Of a stretch of DNA of 64,000 nucleotides, positions 53,861-63,520 are shown piece after piece (position 1 is the stretch's first letter; each line of letters starts with the position of its first letter). The notes under the pieces were generated by a model. The model ran no database searches, was not told where the DNA came from, and was given only the letters and a program-made list of their open reading frames with translations. The DNA comes from Tetranychus cinnabarinus (Eukaryota > Arthropoda > Arachnida > Trombidiformes > Tetranychidae), in NCBI GenBank assembly GCA_022266195.1, contig WHVY01000009.1, positions 992,001 through 1,056,000 of the forward strand. Direction: 5' to 3'. Both the position numbers and the translations under genes were made by a program.

Positions 53861-56806
53861 TTAGTCCGAAGCATTTGATGATGTTGATTTCACTGGTAAC
53901 AAGTTTTTAGAATGAATTTGCTCTACGATTAATGGTGATTCATTTCTGGCCACTTCGTAAATATTATTGGCAATTTTCTTAACAATACGGAACGGTCCTA
54001 AATAAGTAGCGTCTAATTTACCTTGAGCAAAACCTGAAAGATTCTTAACAAATACTTGCTCGTTGTCCTGAAATTGGTAAGGTTTATGAGTCTTATCATA
54101 TCGCTGTTTGTTTTTGAGATGGTAATTGGTTGAATTTTGGAAAGCTTCGATTCTTGCTTGTTCAATTGATGGAAGTTGAATCTTTTCACAATTATGAGGA
54201 AGTTTACTATTTAACAGATAATATGGAGTAAAACCAGTTACAGAATGTGGAGTATCGTTGTATTCATTAACAGATCTTTGTAAATATTTAATCCATCCAT
54301 AACGATAGCTGCTGCTAATCATTTTGATTCTGATTTTGTCAATAATAGTGTTAGCCACTCGTTCGCATAAACCATTACATTCTGGAGCTGCTTTTGGGAT
54401 AAATTTTAACTCAATCTGTAGATTGGTTAAATGATTAATGAAAGCATTTGAAGTGATTGCCGTATATTGATCAGCAAGGATTAATTTAGGTTTCCCTAAT
54501 GGTAATATTTTATCAATAAGCTTGATAAATTCAGAAGCAGTTTGTTTATTTGAACCTAAAGTCCACACAAATCGTGTGAAATGGTCCACAGCCAAGTGCA
54601 AGTATCTCTTCTTATACTTGTATCCATCTAATCCACAGATTGTATCAATCGACACAATGTCAAATGGTGACCCAGCTGGACCAAATCGTCCCATTTCACC
54701 AACCTTTCTAGTTCTTCTCGTTTTCCCTCTTAGACAGGGCAAACAACTAGAAACAAAGTCAATCACATTTTCAGTCATTTTTGGCCATGTGTAAAGCCAA
54801 CCCAAAATTGTTAACATTTTGCTAACACCAATGTGACCAAATTGATCATGAACATTTTGCATTAATTTTGACCTTAGACTTTCAGGTACAATGACTTTTT
54901 CAATTCCGTTTTTATCAATTTTTATACCAAGTCCATCCTTATTCACTAATCGTGAAATTTCCAATTTACTTTTATCTTGCTCAGTTTTCATTTCATTAAG
55001 GCTAATGAAATTAACTAATCGAATAGGACATTCGATTTCCCCATTTTCAATTGGATCTCTAGACAAATAATCGGCCTGTACGTTTTCCACTCCAGGTCGA
55101 TATTTAACTACAAAATCATATTGATCCATGAACAAAGCCCATGTAAACAAGCGACAATTTGGCTTTTTCAATTTTCTGATTGACTTCAGAGCAGAATGAT
55201 CGGTAGTCACCGTGAACTTTTTAGCATAAAGATAGTGATGCCAAAATTTTATGGCCTCAATGACAGCTAAGCACTCGAGATGAGTTGCCGGATAATTTTG
55301 TTGATATGATGTCAACTTTTTAGAAAAATATCCAATCGGATATAAATTCTTATTTTCATCCATTTGTTTTAAAACAGCACCAACACCAATTTTGCTGGCG
55401 TCTGTTTCCAGGATCAATTCATGATTAGGGTTGAACATTTTCAACAGTGGCTCAGAGGTCAGTATTTGTTTCAGTTTTTCAAAAGATTCCTGACAATCGT
55501 CAGTCCATTCAAATTTACTGTCTTTTCTCAGTAATTTATGAATTGGCTCTAGTATCTCGGTTATTTTTGGTATGAATTTACGATTGTAATCTATTTTTCC
55601 GAGAAGTCTTCTTACTTGAGTAAGATTCGTTGGTGGTTTCAATTTTAAAATTGAATCGATATTAGATTGAATGGGTTTGATTTCATTCCATGATAGCTCA
55701 TGTCCCAGATAATTTACTCTAAGCTGAGCAAATTTACATTTTCCGAAATTAAGTTTTACATTCTCAGTTTTCATTGCTTCTAAAAGCAAAGCAATATGTT
55801 GATGATGAGTCTCAAGGTCTTTTGAATAGACAATGATATCATCAATGTAATTGTGACAAAAGTTTGTTAGTTCATGCTTTTCAATGATTCCTCGAATTGC
55901 TCTTTGAAAGATAGCTGGGGCATTTTTGAAACCGAACGGCATTACTAACCATTCGTAGTGATTGTTTTGTGTAACAAAAGCGGTTTTAGAGATGTCAGAC
56001 TCACGCATCCTAACATGCCAAAATCCTGATCTAACATCGAAAACACTAAAGAACTTACTATCATGTAAATTATCAATTATGTCCTCAATTCTAGGCATCG
56101 GGTATTTATCTGAAATAACAATTTCATTTAACTTTCTATAATCGATACAGAAACGAGTTCTATCACCATCTTCTTTCTTAAAGGCTAATGTAACAGGAGA
56201 TGCATAAGGAGAAAAGGAATGACGAATCAAATTTGCTTTCAACAATGAACTAATTTCCGCTTCTATTCTAGCTTGACACTCTATGGTAGTTCGATAAGGT
56301 TTCGAGTTGATAGGAATTTTTGAATTCAATTCAATGACGCATTCAATATCCGTCAAACGACCTATTCTAAACTTATCATCACTAAATATCTCATTATTTT
56401 CAGTCAATATTTTCAAAAGTCTAGAATCATTATCATCACTCAATTTTGATTTGAGATCAATATGAAAATTCTCAGGGAAAACTTGAAGAGGATCAACTAG
56501 CTGAACATTAGATGGTAAAACAAAAACAGGATTTTGATCAATGGAATAGTCAGAGTCAAATTTCAAATTAAATTTAAAAATATTGTCCAAACCTAATAGT
56601 AAGTCAAAACCAACTAGCTTGGAAACACAAACAATAATATTATGTGTAAATAGTCCAATTTTCAATGTTATTTTAGCCAGGCCTGAGACAAAACCATTTC
56701 CAGTCAATGTAGAGAAAGATGAGAGTTTATTTTCAATGTTAATAAGATTTCCAGTTTTAACAAAACTTTCATCCAACAACGTGATTGATGAACCAGGATC
56801 GAACAA
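53861..56806 (-). CDS. Pol polyprotein of element 2
   Basis: The frame opens at the slippery site (56887) directly after an in-frame stop. The first start-like codon, TTG at 56806, is not needed if Pol is made by frameshift. Numbering from 56806: the protease active site is DPGS at 3-6 (the usual D-T/S-G is DPG, which is unusual), reverse transcriptase YIDD at 320-323, the RNase H first Asp near 469, the integrase HHCC from H653, and the catalytic triad D721, D779, E815 with 35-residue last spacing. Length (981 residues plus about 27 upstream) is normal for Ty3/Gypsy. It ends 125 bp before the 3' LTR, leaving no room for an env gene. Confidence 0.95.
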   Translation of the reverse strand: MFDPGSSITLLDESFVKTGNLINIENKLSSFSTLTGNGFVSGLAKITLKIGLFTHNIIVCVSKLVGFDLLLGLDNIFKFNLKFDSDYSIDQNPVFVLPSNVQLVDPLQVFPENFHIDLKSKLSDDNDSRLLKILTENNEIFSDDKFRIGRLTDIECVIELNSKIPINSKPYRTTIECQARIEAEISSLLKANLIRHSFSPYASPVTLAFKKEDGDRTRFCIDYRKLNEIVISDKYPMPRIEDIIDNLHDSKFFSVFDVRSGFWHVRMRESDISKTAFVTQNNHYEWLVMPFGFKNAPAIFQRAIRGIIEKHELTNFCHNYIDDIIVYSKDLETHHQHIALLLEAMKTENVKLNFGKCKFAQLRVNYLGHELSWNEIKPIQSNIDSILKLKPPTNLTQVRRLLGKIDYNRKFIPKITEILEPIHKLLRKDSKFEWTDDCQESFEKLKQILTSEPLLKMFNPNHELILETDASKIGVGAVLKQMDENKNLYPIGYFSKKLTSYQQNYPATHLECLAVIEAIKFWHHYLYAKKFTVTTDHSALKSIRKLKKPNCRLFTWALFMDQYDFVVKYRPGVENVQADYLSRDPIENGEIECPIRLVNFISLNEMKTEQDKSKLEISRLVNKDGLGIKIDKNGIEKVIVPESLRSKLMQNVHDQFGHIGVSKMLTILGWLYTWPKMTENVIDFVSSCLPCLRGKTRRTRKVGEMGRFGPAGSPFDIVSIDTICGLDGYKYKKRYLHLAVDHFTRFVWTLGSNKQTASEFIKLIDKILPLGKPKLILADQYTAITSNAFINHLTNLQIELKFIPKAAPECNGLCERVANTIIDKIRIKMISSSYRYGWIKYLQRSVNEYNDTPHSVTGFTPYYLLNSKLPHNCEKIQLPSIEQARIEAFQNSTNYHLKNKQRYDKTHKPYQFQDNEQVFVKNLSGFAQGKLDATYLGPFRIVKKIANNIYEVARNESPLIVEQIHSKNLLPVKSTSSNASD

Positions 56807-56877
56807 TATGTTAATAGGAGTTAATTCGATGAATCCCCGGATTATAATGTGGAAAGGCTTCGGGTCAGACCTGGGTA

Positions 56878-57786
56878 TTAGTTTAAATTATCGGGTTTAC
56901 CTTGTTTGTTTGATCGTTGATTTTGAAATGAAGTGGAAGGTTCAAATGATTGATTAATATGGTTAACAGATTGAGTTTGTCCCTTTTTTAATGGACACTC
57001 ATTGGACCAATGAAGTTGGTTAGGTTTACCTGCCCGTTCACAACCCCAACAAGCTCCTTTCGGTTGTTTCTTTACAGGTTTATTTGATGGCTCAAATTTC
57101 CTCTTTTGTGATCGATTTTGTTGACTTGAATGATGATGGAAGTTGTTACTACGTTTTTCAAGAGCAGTTTCAGCTGCTTTAGCAATCGACCAAAATTGAT
57201 TGTAAGTGCTAACCCTATGACCAATGAAACATTTACGTAATTCATCAGATAAATTTTCAATCATCAATACGACAGCTTGTGATTCAGTTAGAAAAGCTAA
57301 ATTAGCCAATCGTCTCTTTCGTAGGAAATAGTCATTGACATCTTTAGCTTGAAAAAACTTCAAACGTGAAAATTCAACAATAGGATCAACTGCCTGAACT
57401 CCAAATCGAGCAATAAGAGAACTTTTGATAACATCCCAGGATTTTCCATCTCGTATTTCAATGAAGAAATTCAGAGCTTCACCACTTAAATACTCACAAA
57501 GAGCATTGAGCGTTTGTTTTGCAGACCATTGATAATTTTCGGCAATAGTTTCGTACATTTTTACCCAATTTTCAACAGTAATATCTTTCTCTTGGTCATT
57601 AAAAACATGAAGCTTAGGTCGGTATAATGTAGTTACTCGTCGTTGATCGCCTCTCTCTTCGGACTGCATTTCAACAACAAAATTCTCTCGAATACCCTTA
57701 GTTGAATCATCATTATCAGGGCCATTGTCAGTCAATTCAGACGGCTTGGGTGTGGGTGAAACAGTAGGAGAACCATGAGAGCTCAT
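56878..57786 (-). CDS. Gag polyprotein of element 2
   Basis: 302 residues. The ATG lies only 10 nt after the 5' LTR. The middle (about 60-215) is a retrotransposon Gag capsid-like helical region (ENWVKMYETIAENYQW, LCEYLSGEALNFF, FSRLKFFQ). A basic linker leads to a zinc knuckle with unusual spacing: C246, C249, H259, C264, i.e. CX2CX9HX4C rather than CX2CX4HX4C. It ends in a Gln/Asn-rich tail at the frameshift site. Gag would form the virus-like particle in the cytoplasm. Confidence 0.92.
   Translation of the reverse strand: MSSHGSPTVSPTPKPSELTDNGPDNDDSTKGIRENFVVEMQSEERGDQRRVTTLYRPKLHVFNDQEKDITVENWVKMYETIAENYQWSAKQTLNALCEYLSGEALNFFIEIRDGKSWDVIKSSLIARFGVQAVDPIVEFSRLKFFQAKDVNDYFLRKRRLANLAFLTESQAVVLMIENLSDELRKCFIGHRVSTYNQFWSIAKAAETALEKRSNNFHHHSSQQNRSQKRKFEPSNKPVKKQPKGACWGCERAGKPNQLHWSNECPLKKGQTQSVNHINQSFEPSTSFQNQRSNKQGKPDNLN
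56881..56887 (-). promoter_or_regulatory. Programmed -1 frameshift site T TTA AAC
   Basis: In the gag frame the codons read AAT TTA AAC TAA, so the heptamer abuts the gag stop. Slipping back one base gives TTT AAA then CTA, which is exactly where the pol frame opens after its own TAA. U UUA AAC is among the most efficient eukaryotic -1 sites. Sequence downstream is GC-richer than its surroundings and may fold, but no pseudoknot is proved. Confidence 0.92.
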
Positions 57787-57796
57787 CCTGTCGACT

Positions 57797-58434
57797 TGTA
57801 ATAATAAAAGCCTTTACCAATAAGTTGATAATAGAATGTATGTATAGGTATAGCGCAGTCTTCGAATGTACCTTAATATGTTAGAATGTATGTAAGATGC
57901 TCAGTTAAAGCAGGGTAAAATGTATATGTTCAGGTTTATTCTCGAATGTAGTGTCTATGGTTTTCATAGAATGTATATGAATTATAGAATGTAAATATTT
58001 CGTTATACTAGAATGTATCGTTTAGCAAAGGTAATTCTTCTTTTTCCCAAAGATTAGTTTTTATTAGATTTTGATCTGTCGACCAATCACTTCGAACTTC
58101 AAATTACAATTAATTAATTAAAACAATGATAGCTAATAATTAAATACTAAAAAAAATGAGAATCCTTCTCCTTGTTGAACTAAACCTTTTTTCTTGGTCA
58201 ACAATATGACTTTGGTTAGTTAATGAAAGAAGTTAATTGTTAAAGATAATTTAAACCAAATTAAACATTTTTAAAAGGGATTGATGAAAATCAAAGAAAG
58301 ATTCTAAATGTGAATAAATCCAAAGATGGTTACTATTACATTGTAAACCAAAGCATACATTATCATATCCATAGAATGTATGTAAACCCAATGACAATGA
58401 AAAACAAGTGATTTCATATATTACATACATTACA
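57797..58434 (-). repeat. Element 2 5' LTR
   Basis: It begins (minus strand) TGTAATGTATG and ends TTATTACA. A minus-strand AATAAA lies at 57935-57940. It carries eight GAATGTA words on the plus strand. Confidence 0.95.
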
Positions 58435-58438
58435 AATA
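58435..58438. repeat. Element 2 target-site duplication, right
   Basis: AATA following the right LTR, matching 53095-53098. Confidence 0.65.
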
Positions 58439-59295
58439 GTTCAATAGAGATGTCTTTAAATTTCATTTCTGGCAGATTTTCCCATTGAAATATGTCTCTT
58501 TGTTTTTCATTTCACGTTTAAAGATAATAACAATTGTGTATTCAGACAAATCAGTTTTGGCACATTATGAACATGAGTATTCCTAAACATACAAGCGAAA
58601 GATCCTTTCTGTTTATTACAGTATACAATCATAGATACTGGTAAGCCTCAGTCAACCAGAAAAAAATCGGTTGCCAGTTTGAATTATTTCCCAACCAAAA
58701 TGTCCATAACCTATCCAACGATCCATGTTAATTTATTTAGTGAATAGTTTAAGTAATAGTGCGAAATATTAATAATAATTCAGGGCGATTTTTTCTGCTT
58801 TTGAATTTGGCTTACGTAAAACATATTACATTGTATGTGTCCGAAGCGATCATAGATCCATGTTTTCATAGACGAAGCATTAAAGCAACACAGTGTCTCT
58901 CTGCCACTTACTTTATTTATGTTTAACAAAGAAAATTAAGCTATTAATGGGACTGATGAGCGCAAATTGTGAGAAATATTACCATGATATAATAAATAAA
59001 GACTAATTATAACCAACAATTAAAACGGCGAAAAACTTACGGTTAAAGTTAAACGATGAAAAACTTAAGTAGTTTATTTTTATGCTGATAGATAGCGCTG
59101 GGTATCTCTTACAGCAGGTTATGTTTTGCAGGTTTATTTGGCAGCCGAAATAGTGTCAACAAAATTGGGATTTTACTTGTTGTCAATTGATCTACTATTT
59201 GGCTTTACAATTGTCTATTGTCTCAATAATTGACTTAATTATTATTATTTTTTGATTAAATTGTTTATCTATTTCTTAGTATTTTGTTATATGTT
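58439..59295. other. Spacer between element 2 and the tail-anchored gene
   Basis: No coding frame or acyl-CoA-binding exon is visible. It should contain the promoter of the following gene unless upstream exons were separated by the element 2 insertion. Confidence 0.5.
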
Positions 59296-60107
59296 ATGAC
59301 TGAAAGAGCTGCCTTTCAAATGGAGAGTGATGGAGATGAATTTTCTGACACATATGATCATGTTTCTGAGGTAAGATTTTCGGTCTTTTATTTCCTCTTA
59401 ATTTTCCTTTAACTTGACTACTTCTTCTAACCGTCCACGGTTTTAATTTGTCCTAATTTAATTTCATATGCTCATTTTTTGTTTCCTTAGGATTCATTGA
59501 CCGCCTTTGAAAGATTGAAAGACTCAAAAGTCATAATTACCGCACAAGGAGAAGAAGATATCAAAGAAGAAGGAAAAGAACAAAGTGACATAAATCATCA
59601 ATTAAATTTAACAATTATGAATCTCCAAAAAAATATTGAAGGTATCTCAAATAGACTGAAAAATTTAGAAACTAAAAGTTCATCTGTAAGTATTCAACGA
59701 ATTAATTTTTGAGTTGTCATTTTTAGTACTTTGAATGCATTATCATCTCAATTTTTATATATGTAACCTTTCAATGAAGCAAGAAGTTACTGTCTACTCG
59801 ACTGTATCTCACCGATCAAATTTGTGTTACTTCTTAAATTCAGTCTAAAAGTAGAATAGTCAAATTTGATGATCCAAATCATTTGATAAGTTTGCACCTA
59901 CTTAGCTACCATTTCATATGCTAATGCATTTACCTTTCTAAAATTTGACTTTATTATATTCTAATAATTTGTTTTATTTCCTGCTATCCACAGAAAAATG
60001 GACTATGGCCTTTTGGAAGCTCGACCACCACGTTTGCATTCATTTTGGCTTATCCCATCATAGCCTTTTTAGTAATGGATAGACTTAGAAGAAAAGATGC
60101 CAAGTGA
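59296..60107 (+). CDS. Small tail-anchored FFAT-motif protein resembling the C-terminal part of ACBD4/5
   Basis: Exons 59296-59370, 59491-59685 and 59994-60107 give 127 residues with clean GT-AG junctions, all phase 0. Residues 10-25 are acidic and contain EFSDTYD, close to the FFAT core EFFDAxE that binds VAP proteins on the ER. Residues about 60-90 form a coiled coil. The end is WPFGSSTTTFAFILAYPIIA followed by a short basic tail, a tail anchor much like that of ACBD4/ACBD5 (peroxisome-ER tethers). The N-terminal acyl-CoA-binding domain of those proteins is absent. Inferred role: membrane-contact tether on peroxisomes or mitochondria. The alternative is that the true N-terminal exons lie upstream, beyond element 2. 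Confidence 0.7.
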
Positions 60108-60462
60108 ACATATTCATAATGAACAACTTCTAACCTGATAATTCTTCAAATATAATTCCACAAAAGTGAAATAATCATCAAACAACTGCAATAATTGAGC
60201 GAATTCTAAGAATTGTTGTTTCTAAGCGATTTTTCAGTACATTTTATCATTTTCGTCTAAAGCTGATATTGGATTTTGCCATAGAAGCAGTTAAATTTAT
60301 TTTTTTTACCTAAAACTGTGATCGAGATTTAATATCAAATATTCTTAGACGAGTATATTGAGATTATTTTGATTTGATGAAAGTGAGAAACTGTTTTTCA
60401 AATTAAATCTAACCATTTCAATCATTAATGAATTTTCAATACATAAATGAGGTTTCTAAACA

Positions 60463-60468
60463 TTTATT
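60463..60468 (-). terminator. Polyadenylation signal for IFT57
   Basis: AATAAA on the minus strand, about 73 nt past the IFT57 stop. Confidence 0.55.
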
Positions 60469-60476
60469 CTAGCTAC

Positions 60477-60482
60477 AATAAA
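60477..60482 (+). terminator. Polyadenylation signal for the tail-anchored gene
   Basis: AATAAA, 370 nt past the stop. It lies 9 bp from the opposing signal of IFT57. Confidence 0.45.
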
Positions 60483-60540
60483 CTCGAAAAATCTCTTAAC
60501 ACAGAAAAAACACCTACAGTATTAATTTTTCCGAATCATC

Positions 60541-61892
60541 TTAAAAAATCAATTCATCCATTCGATTATTTTTAAATGGTTGTTGTTTCTCTAGCGCATC
60601 TTTCGTACAATCAGCAACTTTAATACGAAGCAAAGTATGCATCGCAACTCCAATCCTTATATCAAGAGATATTATTTCCTGCTTAATTGTAGTTAAGGCT
60701 TTACGAATACTGATTAAAGGTGTTCCATCAGTCATGGCAGTTCCTCTTTTCTCCATCTCTTCCTTGACTGAATCCAATTCCTCTGAAATCGAAGCCAATT
60801 TACGCGATTTCTCGGTAACACCACCACTGACCATTTTATAACTTTCCGTTGCTTGCTTGAGATGGGCCTCCAGTGAATTATATTCAGAAGTTAATGTTTC
60901 CAATTGCAATTGAAGGTACTTTTCCCTTGCTCCAATCTGAGTCATTTCTTTGTTAATTTCATCGGACAATTTTTTCAAGGAAGTAGAAGTTGTCTCGAAA
61001 TGTTTTTCAACCTCGTTTCGATGTCGATACATTTCCTCAATATGAGCTCTCCAATCAGCTTTGTGGTCAGATGAACGAAGGATAACCTTCAACTGAGGTA
61101 AAACTCTTTCAACTTCAATCTTCCACTCGGCCGAGTCAACATTGCTAGCCAGTATTGCTTGTGGACGGTTGACCAAGGATTGAGTATACAGTTTATCGGT
61201 AACCATTTCATTGTCAAAATCTCCATATTCATCATCTAATAGCGTAAATTGATCATTGAAATTGATTTCAATATCATCTTCATCTTCAATTATTTTATCC
61301 TCTTCAATATTATCCAGTTCATAATCTTTATCCGAAGTCAACACTTTAACCACAATTGGTGAACGAGCAAATTGATTTTTACTCAATGCATCATCGGTTA
61401 GTGTATTGAGAATCCAAATGACTTCTGATCCATAACCTTGTTTAATTTTATTTGGAGCAATTGATACCTTGTCAACAATTAAACGAACAGCATCCAAGAT
61501 TCCGTGGATTGTTACATTTGGATCTTCATAATCCTGTGGATTAAGTTCACTGGTCATCTTTAATTGACATTTTTCCTTAATCAACCAAACGGAAAGACAT
61601 GAAAATACATAAAATTGCTCTCCTGGATTGGTTTGGATTGTAAAGTAATACCTAAAGTACATGAGATTGATCAAATAATTGGTTAACTTGACAATATCAG
61701 ACATAATTACCTATGAAGAGGTTGACATTTGTAAACAGGACAAAACTCTTTGTCATATTTAAGAAGGATTAATTTTTCAATCAAATCGTGCATTGATTGA
61801 AAGTTTGAAATAAAATGGTAACCGGGACTTTTACTGTCATCATGATTAACTAAAGATGGAGATGAAGAGTCGATATGATCAACTTCGCCCAT
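60541..61892 (-). CDS. IFT57: Intraflagellar transport protein 57
   Basis: Two exons (61892-61711 and 61651-60541) joined in phase 2 give 430 residues, about the length of human IFT57. It is a subunit of the IFT-B complex, which carries cargo along the ciliary axoneme. Diagnostic blocks are TNPGEQFYVF, a YEDPN...ILDAVR stretch, an acidic middle, AEWKIEVERVLPQLKV, the coiled-coil GAREKYLQLQLE, SGGVTEKSRKL and AMTDGTPLISIRKAL, then a LDIRIGVAMHTLL end. The N-terminal half is the calponin-homology-like tubulin-binding fold, and the C-terminal half is coiled coil. In mites and insects IFT genes serve ciliated sensory neurons. It is convergent with the tail-anchored gene. Confidence 0.96.
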
Positions 61893-62454
61893 ATCAAGAC
61901 AATTTAGTTACACCAAATAACACTAATATTTGAAATATTGACCTTTTTCGAGAATCAGAAACATTCAATATCCATGACAACCTACAATTTATAAACAAAA
62001 CTGGATTAATTGTTTGACTAGAAATGCAATAAATGATATTAATTGATCAAATTTAATGTAAAATGGTCCCACTTATTATTAAAAAGAGATAATTAAATAC
62101 TGTCTTATTGTAACGCGTGAAATATGATTCGTCAACACCGTTTCATTAGTTTAATTGTCTGAGATCTTTAGTAATCTCAACCATCTCGAGCAGTGTATTA
62201 TGTTTTATTTGTAATAAATTGAAAAAAGCCGTTAAATTTATTCGTTTAAAATTTTATATTGACTCAAATTATCACATAACAATAAATATTAGACATAAAA
62301 ATCCAAGGCTTTTACTAAAAAGACACAATTGTCACATTTATGCACAAATTGACGCAAACACTGAAAGAACAATGGGCAAAAACGGGAAAATCAAGTTTTT
62401 TTAAATTCCATTTGTCCATTTAGAGTCCATTTGTGCTGTTGAAAAATTTCTGTG
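61893..62454. other. Upstream region of IFT57
   Basis: AT-rich and without a supported gene. A GTAACGCGTGAAAT stretch lies near 62110. I could not identify a clear X-box (RFX site). Confidence 0.5.
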
Positions 62455-62850
62455 ATCGATAGTTTGCGAAAAAATTGACGTCAAAGTTGAAACTTCGATC
62501 GCGTTTTGTACAACGGTGCGAGCAGATTTTGTAATGAAACTCATTTTCCTTATGTAACTTTTGATAAGTAACCCGAAAACGAACTTATTTTGAGAAATAA
62601 AATTTTCCGTTTTCTGTAAAACAGATCAGTTCGATTTTTAGTCAAACCGACCGCATTCTATGACCGTGAGAGTAAGAGAACTGAAACTTGATATTTGCCG
62701 ATTAAAGTTGTAGGTACATACCATAGATCATATGATTTTTGTAATTTAATAACAGTTCGCTTAATTTTGACCATTAACCCAAAAACTTTGAGCTTCGATA
62801 TTTCGAGAATGGCATCACCTACGACCATCATTCTTTCACCAATTCGATTC
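62455..62850 (+). repeat. Diverged repeat family copy
   Basis: It starts GATCGATAGTTTGCGAAAA and shares long blocks with 63120-63520 and, on the opposite strand, 44175-44590. Shared words include GTCAAAGTTGAAACTT, TTTTGTACAACGGTG, GAACTTATTTT and a TTTGACC/TTCGATATTTCGA end. No coding potential. Confidence 0.65.
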
Positions 62851-63119
62851 CTCTCTAATCAATAATTCAATGCAATTTGATAACTTGCCATTAGTGCATC
62901 TTGATTGCGATTCTTGGGTTCTAAATGCCCGAGAAACAACTTTTTCAACAAAATAAACTCATATAAACCCATTTCTTGGTAAATAAACCAATTTTCTGGT
63001 TTCAGTTGCAAGTGAAATGTAAAGACTACTGCCAAAGGCTCGAACATTTGAGTATTGATTTGAGACTTTGTGGGTTTGTAAGGGAATATAAACTGAGTCC
63101 ATTGTTACTTTTAAATACT

Positions 63120-63520
63120 TCATCCGATAAACAGTTTTCTAGAAAATCGAGGTCAAAGTTGAAACTTTGATCGCATTTTGTACAACGGTGAGACCAGATT
63201 TATTCATGAAACTAATAACACAGATGTAGATTTTGATGATGAACCAGAAAATGAACTTATTTTAAGAAATAAACTTTTCTGTTCGAAATAAAACAGTTAA
63301 GTTCGATTTAAAGTTAAACCGATTTATTTCTGGGACCGAATATGTTAGAGAGCTGAAACCCATTATACATTCATAAAATTTGTTTGCTAACATCATGAGT
63401 CAAACACTTTTTTCAAATTATCGACAGTTCTCTTTATTTTGGCCATTCGCCCCGAAACTTTGAACCTAAATATTTCGATAACGGTAACACCTAAAATCAA
63501 CAAACTTTGACCAAACATTA
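63120..63520 (+). repeat. Diverged repeat family copy
   Basis: Tandem partner of 62455-62850, with a period of about 665 bp. Identity is moderate by eye, so duplication was old. Confidence 0.65.

Larger units (their letters stand above)
53099..58434 (-). mobile_element. Element 2: complete young Ty3/Gypsy-type LTR retrotransposon
   Basis: Two 638-bp LTRs (53099-53736 and 57797-58434) appear identical and carry the short inverted ends TGTAAT/ATTACA. The flanks show the 4-bp duplication AATA (53095-53098 and 58435-58438). Reading on the minus strand, the order is LTR, gag, pol (protease, reverse transcriptase, RNase H, integrase), polypurine tract, LTR. Gag and pol are joined by a canonical slippery heptamer. 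Every frame is intact, so it is probably recently active. It is unrelated in sequence to element 1. Confidence 0.96.
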
